In this document: one piece after another, positions 55,283-64,000 of the stretch
How positions within the stretch are numbered: the first letter of the stretch is position 1
Layout: each line of letters opens with the position of its first letter
Source: Microdochium bolleyi
Lineage: Eukaryota; Ascomycota; Sordariomycetes; Xylariales; Microdochiaceae
Direction: 5' to 3'
Length of the DNA stretch: 64,000 nucleotides
NCBI GenBank assembly: GCA_001566295.1
Contig: KQ964255.1
Span: forward strand, 620,001 to 684,000
Notes under the pieces: generated by a model
Databases searched by the model: none
The model's input: the letters and a program-made list of their open reading frames with translations, nothing else
Told to the model about the DNA's origin: nothing
Program-made: the position numbers and the translations under genes

Positions 55283-56902
55283 CTAGTCCCGATACCTCTT
55301 GGTCGGACTTCTGGATTTGGTTGGACTGCGCATCCTGTCGCCCTTGACCGGACTTCGCCGAGTGCTTGGTGTTTGTGGTGCGGGCAGAGCCTTGTATGGC
55401 GACGGAGAAGCGTCCGTCTCCGGTGTCTCATCATTGTTAAGCAGGTGTCGTGAATGAAGGTGACGGGGTGTCTGTGGGATCTGCTCCCAGGCAATTCCTT
55501 GTGGTGACATGACCATGGGGTGGCCCATAGATGCTGGATGCGAGGCGTACGGGCGAGGCGGCGGTACCGGCGCAGCGAAGTTTGCGTATCCTGTGGTGTT
55601 GTTGATAAGCGATCTGCCGCTGAAAAAGAACATGCCGGCAAGAGCAATAAAGGCGATCTATCCAAGCTGTGGTTAGTACCGAGGCCGAGCAAGAGCTTCG
55701 CATAGTTTCCATGCTTACCATGGTCTTCCAGTGCATCGCGTCCACAATCTCGTTGAGAATCTCGACAATGCCTTTGGCACCAATCTGAATGTTCTTGATG
55801 CGGTTAGGGTCCTGACTGAAGCACTCGAACCACTGCTCGCAGAGCTGGAACATGGCAGGGAGGCGCTGTTCCTTGGGCGCGCACTTGTTCTCCATGTAGT
55901 CGGCCCTGCACTTGTCCATCTCGTTCACGACGGCGTCACGAGCAGCCCTGCGCGCTGCGAAGAAGTCTTCCCGCAGGCCTGACCATACCATCCACATTAT
56001 CGAGAAGGTGATGCCCAGGACCACCAGGTGGAACACAAAGGTCAGCCAGAAGCCCAGAATCTGGGGTACGTGGGGGTGCTTCTGGATCATGGAGAAAAGG
56101 TGCCCGAAGAAGCCCTTGCCCTTCTTCGCTGCTGCCGTCGATGCTGAAGACGACGGGCGTCCAGCGGTGCTATCGTCGGAGTCGTAGTCTGTGCCATCCT
56201 GCTCCTCGCCGTACCGGTATGGCAGGCGGTACCCGCTAATGTCCTTGTCTCCGTTGTTCCGTCTCCTCTTGCGGACCTTGTCGCGAGATGCAAAGATGGC
56301 GATCTCGCCCTTCCCGGACGTCTTCTTGTATGGCGATCTGTGATGGGCCATGCTTGCCGGCGTAACGGTCATGCGACCAAAGTCATCGACGTCTCGGTCA
56401 GGCGTCTCGGGGAAGTCGGAGGCGTCAGTAGCGGCTGGACTGTCCTCGGCGCCCGAGACCTCGGAGAGGACATCGGCATCGAAGGCCTTGCGTGGCGTGG
56501 TAAAGGCTGGGTTGCGGAAGGGAGGAGCAGTGGTCGTGCGCGAGAAGCTGCCGCCTGGGAAGAACGAGGGCACCGAGTTCGTGGCGGCCGGCGGGCCCGG
56601 CGTCGGCGGGAGGGGCTTGGACGGTGTGCTGTTTGTCCGCTGGAAGATCGAGGGTGCCTGGCCCGGTCTGTTGTGGCCAAAGGTGTTGAAATTGGACGAA
56701 GCGAACGAGTCTAGCGAGGAGGTTCACCTTGCGTTAGTCTGGGACGTCGTCCTCGAAGGCCCATAAATGGCGGCGAAGACGAACTCTTTTGCTTTTGCTG
56801 TGACTGCTTTGCAGAGCGTGCAAAGGGGCTGGAGGGGTCCATGGGTCCCGAGTCCTGGTACTCCCAGTCCATCGGAGACTCGAATGTGCGCCGATGGTCC
56901 AT
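55283..56902 (-). CDS. BRL1: nuclear envelope protein BRR6/BRL1
   Basis: Three exons, 56902-56785, 56710-55719 and 55657-55283, encode 494 residues. A disordered N-terminus (MDHRRTFESPMDWEYQDSGP) leads to the Brr6/Brl1 domain: membrane segment 1 at about 257-282 (LGFWLTFVFHLVVLGITFSI), a lumenal loop with four conserved cysteines (DKCRADYMENKC, FQLCEQWFEC), and membrane segment 2 from about 371 (MIAFIALAGMFFFSG), created by the last splice. Proteins of this family act in nuclear pore complex assembly and nuclear envelope lipid homeostasis. Intron 1 uses a non-standard GTTCGT donor, chosen because it joins the frame to NSFASSNFN; this exon junction is the least certain part. Confidence 0.9.
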
Positions 56903-57604
56903 CGTGGCCGGGTCGTGCCTCGAAGGCTAGATGGATACTGGTGAAGAGGAAGCAGACAATGAGCGAGTGGAGCTATACGAAGGTTCGGGCGGTTGCGCAA
57001 GACGACAATAAGACCGGAGCTCAGATGATGTATCGCAACAGGAAAGAGGGCGAAGTAAACAGCCCAACGGTGTGAGACTTGCTACAGACAGCTGGAGGCG
57101 AAAGTGTACCTCGATCTGATGCAACCATGCCCGGGTGCTGACGTGCTGCGTAGCAACCAGCGCAGCAAATTCGCCGCCCTGAGAGCTGCAAAGTAAACAA
57201 ACCCACACTGACACAGCCAGCACATGCAGCGACCCACCCGGACGTTTCATTCCGACGAGCCACAGCCATGCGCCACAGAGTCATGTGCGAACACTTCTGC
57301 GCACGGTAGCAGTGCCTGGTCTCGTTTGCAGCATAGGACAATTCTATCTACACTTTGTCGCCAGCTCAATCCAAAGTACCACACGACGCCTGCGCAGCGC
57401 TTCTCTATCAGCGCGCCATCCAACCAGCCAAACCTCAGGTCACTGCCTCTTCACGCGACCGGTCATCCTTCTGCGCCCCTGCACACGCAGGCTCGCGTGC
57501 TTTGACCTCGATTCTTTCGCTGGGCGTGTTCCTCGACCCAAGACCACCGCCCAGGACGCGAGCTCGGGATCTCGACGCAGAGACATATATTAGCACAGGC
57601 CGCC
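56903..57604. other. divergent promoter region of BRL1 and SPN1
   Basis: 702 bp between start codons; no further gene seen. Confidence 0.5.
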
Positions 57605-58964
57605 ATGTCGGATCGAGACTCTCCAGCGCCCGCGCCGGCCACCGACACGCTTCACGATGGCGTAGAGACAGTGCCCGAGGACAGCACGAAGGACCTGGGT
57701 GACTATGACGTCGCGCGCGCTGGCGACTCAGATAGAGACTCCGACATCCTCTCCGACGTCGACGAGGTCGACGAGGACCAGTTCGATGAGTACGATGCCT
57801 CTGCAGCCAACATCGATGAGCGGCCAGTCGAGATCGACGAGGACGTGGCGCGGACGCTCAAGGCCTCGAAGCGGAAGGGCACCGCCACCAAGAAGCCCAA
57901 GGAAGGAAAGCGCGAGAAGAAGCGGAGAGACCGGACAGACGATTCGCTCGATGCCGGCGACGCTGAGATCTACAGCGGCAAGCGAGTGAGGAAAGCCGCT
58001 GCTGCCGCAGCAGAGCCCGAGCAGCCGGAGCCGGAGAACGAGGAGGACCTGACACCAGAGGAGCGGCGGAGACGCGCCATCGAGCGTGCCTCCCGCAAGG
58101 AAGTGAAGAAGCCCTCGCAGCGGCGCAAGCGGAAGGACGAGGAGGATCTGGAAGATGAGCTCGACGAGGTCATTGCCTCGCTCAAGATCCGCATGGAGAG
58201 AGCCTGCGAGGCCGACAACGTCGCCCGCAGCGAGGGCCAGCCCGCCATCCACAAGCTCAAGCTGCTCCCGGAGGTCATGGCGCTGCTGAACCGCAACAAC
58301 AACCAGTCCGCCGTCGTTGATCCCGACACCAACTTCCTGCAGCACGTCAAGTTCTTCCTCGAGCCGCTCAACGACGGTTCGCTGCCAGCATACAACATCC
58401 AGCGCGACATCTTCACGGCTCTGGTCCGCCTTCCTATCGACAAGGAGTGCCTGCTGTCGAGCGGCATCGGCAAGGTCGTGCTCTTCTACACCAAGAGCAA
58501 GCGCCCCGAGCTCGGCATCAAGCGCATGGCGGAGAAGCTGATCGGAGAATGGAGCCGGCCCATCCTGAAGCGCACCCACGACTACAGGAAGCGCCACGTC
58601 GAGTCGCGCGACTACGATTACCAGTATGTCCTCTCCCATTTCTTATTTGTTGACGTGCAGTATACTAATCACCTCACCACACCAAAACAGGGCCGCCAAG
58701 CTCAAGCAGGCTTCGCAGAGCAGCAGCCAGTTCACTCTGACCCAGCGCCCGGCCGCGCAGAACGCCAAGGACGCCGAGCGGGAGCGCTTCCTGGCGCCCG
58801 CCAGCACCAGCAACCGCGCGCGCGTCGTCGGCCTGCCGTCGTCGTACACGATCGCGCCGCGCAGCACGTTCGACGCCAGCAGGGGGCCCGACCACCGGCC
58901 CATCGGCGCCAGCGGCATGGAGGCGTTCCGCAAGATGACCACCTCGCGGAAGAAGAAGGCTTAG
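57605..58964 (+). CDS. SPN1: transcription elongation factor SPN1/IWS1
   Basis: Two exons, 57605-58623 and 58691-58964, encode 430 residues. The first 190 residues are acidic, disordered and Lys-rich (SDVDEVDEDQFDEYD, KKPKEGKREKKRRDRT). The central TFIIS-N-type domain (about 195-320) contains ALLNRNNNQSAVVDPDTNFL, DIFTALVRLPIDKECLLSSG and GIKRMAEKLIGEWSRPILKR, the Spn1 core that binds Spt6. The tail ends MEAFRKMTTSRKKKA. Spn1 travels with RNA polymerase II as a histone and Spt6 partner. It is convergent with the SR-protein kinase gene. Confidence 0.94.
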
Positions 58965-59481
58965 GGCCAGCGTGCCGACCTCTAGAAGCAGTTCATCCAC
59001 GCATGCACATGTCTTTCCCCCTCCCAAATCGTTTCGCAACACTGCAGATCTCGGCGTTGGACGGCGTTTCTCTGCACACTTCTAGATATTGGTCCTGCGC
59101 GAATCGAAATAATAGCTTTTCGTCCTGGCCACTCGCAATTGTCAACTGTGACTCACCATCGTGTGCTTCCAGAAGCGTGAAATGTGAACGTGCACGGTGG
59201 TGTTGGCAGTCTCTATTCCACTTTTCTGGCAGGGCACATTGAATGCACAGATATGCAACCAGCACCGGGATCGTCGCTCCAGGTGGCTGGGCAAGGCTCT
59301 CGAGCAGGTTGGGCAGCATTTGTGTCACTCATCTTCAACCTCACATGATATGATCGTGCTTCGGCCCGTGCAACAGAGAAACACCAGGAAAACAGACGTC
59401 TAATTGCTTCGCTTCCTAAACAATGTTTTTCGACGGCATATGTGCTCCAAACGCCAGACGTATTTGCTGTTGTGGTCTATT
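58965..59481. other. intergenic region between convergent genes
   Basis: 517 bp of 3' flanks; nothing else seen. Confidence 0.5.
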
Positions 59482-61339
59482 CTACCTTCGCTTGATCTCG
59501 GTCGCCCACCCGTCGATGCCCTCACCCTGGCTGCCGTGCACCAAGCCTGGCAGCTTGACATCTTCCATGCCCGGCGTGTCTGCGAGCCAGGGGTGATTAG
59601 CCATGCCGCCCGCGTTCGCCCTCTTCTCGGGGATGAGCTCCAGCATCGGCAGCAGGAAGCTCGCGACTTCTGTGGGGCGGTACTCCATGGGAGACTCTGG
59701 CTCTGCGAACCTCTCCTCGACCTCGTCCTCGTCCTGGCCGGCCTTGCGCGCCTCCATCTTGGCCTTGGCTTTCGCCTCGGCGCGCTCCCTCGTCGCCTTC
59801 TCCTTCTCCTCCTTCTCCTTTGCGGTGGGTTCCTTGGCGTCCTTGAAGTGATACTTCTCCCGGAGGACATCCGGGAGCTGCCAGTGTCGCAACCTGTGAA
59901 TATTGCGCAGCTCTCCCCTCTTGTTGAAAATCTCCTGCGACCAGCGGCCCGTCTTCCACAGCTCTTTGGGAAAGGGGCCAAGCAGCTCGATGATCTGTGC
60001 GATGTGGTCGTCGTCCTTGCCGTACTTGGTGCCCGATTGCGGGTCAAAGAGGTAGTCACCGGTGATCAGCTCGAAAACCTGAGTCGGGCGGATTGCGTCA
60101 GCGTGAGGTAATGCAAGCCACTGCGGCCGTTGCCGTGACTTACCATTGCAGCCATACTCCACACATCCGTGCTCGCGCCCCATTTGGAGCCGAGGATGAC
60201 CTCTGGAGATCTGTACTGCCGGGTCTGAATATCGTTTGTGAAGTGATGCGACACCCAGCAGGCGTTGCCCAGATCTGCGATCTTGACATTGATGATCGGG
60301 CCTCTACGCTTCCGCCTCTTCTTGTCGTCTGAAGAGTTGCCCGATTTGTCGAGCGAGATGCTGGATACCTCCCGCGTGAGGATATCGCTGTCGAGGCCGG
60401 GGGTTAGAGACTGCATGAATGGTGCTGGGAGCTTGTGGAACGGCAACATACGCTGTCTTCTCTCTCTGGCCTTGCGGCGTCTCGTCAGGCGTCTGCCCGG
60501 GTGAATCTGCACACACATGGTGTTAGACGAGCTCCTCGACACATTGCATCAGCTCTCAACAACATACTTTCGTTCATCATGGCATTCAGGCTGCTGTGGG
60601 AGTTCGCAGAGGCAAACAGATTGTCTCTGTTGAAGGTCGCGTTTAGTGGCGATGGCAGAGGCTGGCTGCCGGTGATCAGGGTCCGCCTCCTCCTCCTGCC
60701 ATTGCGGTTGTTCTCCTTGTCGCCGTTCTCGTTCTTGACGACCTTCTTGACGACCTGCTCAACGTCGCCAATCTCGATGAGGACATTCTCAGGCTTGAGA
60801 TCGGTGTGGATGATGCCACACTCTCGGTGGAGGTAGTCAAGACCCATGAGGACTTGCTTTGTGATCTGCGTGACAAGCTCCCGGGGGATGCCGCGGTGCT
60901 GCCATTTCTTGATAAGGCCGAGGAGGTTCTCGCCGAGAACCTCAAAGACCATGCAGACATGGACTCCGTTTGGCCCTTTGTGCTCGAACGAGTCAAGAAG
61001 GCTGACCACGTACTTGCGCCCGGGGTGGTTCGGGTTGGCCTGCACAATCTTCTGGAGAAGCTTAATCTCGTCGATGGCGGTCTCGGTGTAGTGGCTGGCG
61101 GACCGCACGACTTTGAGGGCGACGTGCTTGCCATTGGTGGTGTCGCGCGAGAGCCAGACCGTGGAGAAGTGGCCCCAGCCGAGCTTGCGGACTACGACAT
61201 ATTTGCCGTCTTTGAATTTCTCGCCGATCTGAACCGGGTGGTAACCGCCCTTGCAGTAGTCCTCGGAATCCTCCTCGTCGGCTGTGTTCTCGGCGGCGTC
61301 CTCGGGACCGGATGACGAGGTTGGGGAGTGCTGGCCCAT
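59482..61339 (-). CDS. SRPK: SR-protein kinase (SRPK/Sky1/Dsk1 type)
   Basis: Four exons as drawn: 61339-60568, 60506-60452, 60387-60144, 60078-59482, giving 555 residues from MGQHSPTSSSGPEDAAEN. The N-lobe has YCKGGYHPVQIGEKF (SRPK signature), LGWGHFSTVWLSRD (Gly loop) and VALKVVRSASHYTETAIDEI (catalytic Lys). The catalytic loop is IIHTDLKPENVLIEIGDVEQ. A non-conserved spacer follows, and splicing of small exon 2 gives EKTADILTREVSSISLDKSG. The C-lobe resumes with VKIADLGNACWVSHHF (the DLG metal motif) and DIQTRQYRSPEVILGSKWGA. The kinase phosphorylates RS-rich splicing and mRNA-export proteins. The start may be 1.4 kb upstream (exon at 62778-62977), giving 629 residues. Confidence 0.93.
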
Positions 61340-62777
61340 GTTTGTGGCTAGGTGTGGCGGTCTGTGGAAAATGCGAAAGAGTAAGTAACGAAGAAAATGC
61401 GCACAGAGGTGCAGTAGACGCTTCAAAGCACGGCGGCGCCGCAAGGCGGGCTGGAGGCGAGTATGATGCTGGGGTTTGACACAAGGGGCGAGGGGCTTCC
61501 AAGGTTGCGCGCAGGGCCAAAAAGACGAGTGGGGACAAGTGTGAACGGAGGAGGGGCCAAGAGGGGCAGCAGCAACGACCTGGAGGTGCGTGCCTGTCCA
61601 GCAGTGGGCTGCTGAGCCAGGACTAGCGCAGCAACAGCGATGACGAGGTCAAGATGCAGCAATTGCGCGCAAGCTGAAGCTGGAGACGTAGTGAATTGCG
61701 GTGGGAGCACAAAGCGAGCACAAGAAGGCTTCGAGCGTGGTGGCAGCCCAAGCGGGGAGGGGTGGGATTGGGATGCTGGGGGAGCAGCGTGGCCGGAAGC
61801 GGGCGTGGGAGTGGCCGGTACAGCCACAACACAGATCTTTTGACAATGGGATAGATAGGGTTGGTTGGGAGTGGGGTCGACAACAGTGAAGAAAGTGGTA
61901 CAGAGTGCGCTGGTGAAAGGGATTGCTGTTTGACCTCAGCACTGCCCGCCTCCGTGGGGCCGGGGTAGGAAAACCAGAAGGGATTGGGGATGGGCATGCG
62001 GTGTGCGGCACCTTTTCTTCATAGAGGCCATGGCCAGGATGTGGGTGAGAATAGCGCGGGAACGGCGGGCGGCGCGGCGTGTATGAAAAGAAGAGAAGAG
62101 CAAGACAATACAAGAACAAAAGTCCTGCGGGAGGCGTGTCGAGAGAGGTGAGAGAGCAGCCGGGCGGACGGCGGACGGCGGACAGTCTGGCGAAGGAGGA
62201 GAGGAGGGAATGAAACCGCTGAACAGCCAGACAAACAAGGCACCGTCTGTAGATGCGGTGTCGACAGTCGGTCTGCACGTCTTGCTCTGCCACGAGGTGC
62301 AGGTGGATTGCTTGGGCTGGCAGCTTGACGAACAAGAAGCTCCTCACCATGGGGCTGTCCAAGGGCGAGGGGCCTGCAGGTTCCCAACCTCCGAGCTCTG
62401 GAGTGACTGGGCAGCGCGGCGCAGAGCGGCCCCTCAGAGGTGGATCGCCAACTCCTGGTCGCTCTCCACAGAGATGCCCAAAAGCCTGACTGCGCATCGT
62501 CATTTGATCGGCGGCTGCTCCCCGATGCTCAGATGCACTTGCAGGCGCACAGGCGCACAGGCTCGGCTGCACTTGCAGATGCCCTTATTGCAACCTCCGC
62601 GGTTTCCTGTGGCCGGGTTTTTGGAACAACCGACATTGTTGCCACGAGCCATGGCCACAATCGCGCGCGTGCCTCATTGCGCACAGTTGATGCGAGCGGG
62701 TCGTCTTTTGTGATGCGGGCTTCGGGGGGAATATCCTGGAATAAGTCTTCAGACAGCACAAGCGCAAGCACACTTAC
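61340..62777. other. 5' region of the SR-protein kinase, possibly one long intron
   Basis: No frame here is convincingly coding. If the exon at 62778-62977 joins the kinase, 62777-61362 is a 1.4-kb intron bounded by GTAAGT and a pyrimidine-rich TTTTCCACAG. Otherwise it is kinase promoter and leader. Confidence 0.45.
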
Positions 62778-62977
62778 CCTGGGTTGGGACCTTCGGTGGT
62801 GATGATGGGTTTGACGGCTTCCTTCTTGCGCTTCTTGTTGGCGAGCGCTGCGGCAGCCGCCTCGGCGGCTGCCGTGCTGCCGTTTCCGTTGCCGTTGGCA
62901 CCAGCCATGAGCGGCGGCTCTGCTGTCGCTTGGTGGTCAGCAGGCTGGCTGGTGGCGGCAGTTGATGAGCCGTTCAT
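62778..62977 (-). CDS. probable upstream coding exon of the SR-protein kinase
   Basis: From the ATG at 62977 the frame encodes MNGSSTAATSQPADHQATAE, an Ala-rich helix, then ANKKRKKEAVKPIITTEGPN, and meets a consensus GTAAGT donor at 62777 in phase 2. The acceptor at 61362 leaves 22 nt before the kinase ATG; 200 + 22 nt is exactly 74 codons, so the two join in frame. The KKRKK cluster could be a nuclear localisation signal. I have an imprecise memory of similar N-termini in fungal SR-protein kinases. The alternative is a first exon of an unseen separate gene. Confidence 0.55.
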
Positions 62978-64000
62978 GATCAGGATGCGGGCGATGAAGC
63001 GCGATGCTGAAGGGTCGCACGGTGTCGGCCGGGACGCTGCGATGCGGCCACAGAGTCAGCCTGCGCGATATCAGCGAGTCTGCCAGGAAGAATGGCGCGG
63101 CGCGGACGAAGAGAGATGGTGTTTTGGCGGCGGCGGCAGTCGTCGCCAGGTCAAGCGAGCCGGAGCGAGGCGGGAGCGGGATGCGGGGCGAATGGAATGT
63201 GGCAGGAGGCCAGCAAGCTACTGCAATAGCAGGGCGCGATGAGCTGGACGGGGTCGACGTGCTGTACGGGAGGAGGCCTAAGTGATGCTGGAGTCATATG
63301 GCAGATGTGATGGAAAGCGAGGGGACGATGAGGGCATCTCGGGTTCTGGCTAAGAGGAGGCCCGGCTGGCTGAGATGCAGGACTGGAGCTTGGCTGTGCG
63401 AAGGACGTCATAATCCGAATGGGGGGCAGGCGCGCCGCGCAGAGCTTGACTGCGGAAGGCGCGACGTGGGGCGGGGGCCCGGCAGGGGTCAGAGGTGCCT
63501 TTGTCTCTACCTGACAACGCCTGCTTGGAGCTGTCCTACGCGACAGCCAGACAACGCCCTCGAGCACGACACAATGCGCCTGGCAGGGGCCGGCCGGCTT
63601 TCCTCAATCGAACATGCTGGCCCGGGGCAACAGAACAGGGCCGTATCTGGCCTGGTACCGTGCACAGCTCGTCTGCACGTCATTCGCCGATCACCGGTCG
63701 CAGCTGTCAAGGCGCACACTATCCAAGACAAGCCATCGTGGCACCACAAGTTGTTCGTACAGCTTCTGGGCGCGGACCGACCCGCTCAACGGTCCAGTTG
63801 GCTCCTCCGCGAAGCCTCTTCCCCAGGTTGGCAGATAATGCCATAACTCTCGTGTGGCTGAGAGTGATGCGACATAACACGGATGCCATCTTGCATTAAC
63901 ACCGTACCCACAGCTGTCGAGCTTGCTTTGGTGCAACCAGCACGTGCCAATCTCTTCGGTCATATCTTTCGTCATTTGGGATCGGTAAGCGGGGACGAAC
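62978..64000. other. right-end region without a supported gene
   Basis: About 1 kb, GC-rich; presumably promoter of the kinase gene or of the exon at 62977. No coding frame has domain or splice support. Confidence 0.45.

Noticed and set aside
61649..62572. 307-codon minus-strand frame upstream of the SR-protein kinase
   Set aside because: Low-complexity Pro/Ser/Arg-rich translation without splice or domain support; more likely leader or intron sequence.
1..64000. CRISPR arrays, integrases, LTR retrotransposons or a large biosynthetic (PKS/NRPS) cluster
   Set aside because: No regularly spaced repeats, no transposase, reverse transcriptase or synthase motifs were seen; the P450 and oxidase genes stand alone.

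Overview
The window is nuclear DNA of a filamentous ascomycete, most likely a Sordariomycete. The evidence is GC-rich coding sequence, many 49-130 bp GT-AG introns with CTRAY-type branch points, fungal-specific families (Zn2Cys6 and C2H2/Fungal_trans regulators, an NB-ARC/TPR protein, CBM1, six-cysteine secreted proteins), an intron-containing tRNA-Pro, and an MSH2 gene whose 8-codon first exon follows the layout I recall for Neurospora. All gene models were spliced by hand; I checked exon phases arithmetically and each model closes in frame.

Left part (1-8 kb): the 5' part of an FAD-linked oxidoreductase runs off the left edge, divergent to a 422-residue protein with a nitrobindin/calycin-like motif. 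A six-exon NLR-like gene follows (alpha/beta-hydrolase-like N-terminus, NB-ARC, kinesin-light-chain-type TPRs with nearly identical 126-bp repeats).

Nitrogen-metabolism block (8.1-22.1 kb, all minus strand): L-amino acid oxidase, a C2H2/Fungal_trans regulator, a urea-carboxylase-like biotin enzyme with KipA and KipI domains and no amidase domain, an MFS transporter, and LamB/YcsF. The last three together look like a lactam or 5-oxoproline utilisation cluster.

Accessory part (22-40 kb): long stretches without convincing genes (22.1-23.6 and 24.6-27.6 kb) carry a dispersed 17-bp motif. Between and after them lie an unrecognised gene, a CE3 acetyl xylan esterase with CBM1, a gene broken by an exact 20-bp tandem duplication, a NADAR protein, a divergent pair of six-cysteine secreted proteins, an F-box/ankyrin-like gene, a cytochrome P450, an unknown probably mitochondrial protein and a secreted dienelactone hydrolase.

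Core part (40-64 kb): mostly conserved housekeeping genes. MSH2 and TRM10 are divergent; then come tRNA-Pro(AGG), a RING protein divergent to SLD2, a Zn2Cys6 regulator, BRR6/BRL1 divergent to SPN1/IWS1, and an SR-protein kinase whose real first coding exon may lie 1.4 kb upstream.

Best candidates for something less described: the lactam/5-oxoproline cluster, the homogenised TPR array of the NLR, and the six-cysteine pair in which a 4-nt terminal exon restores the last cysteine.
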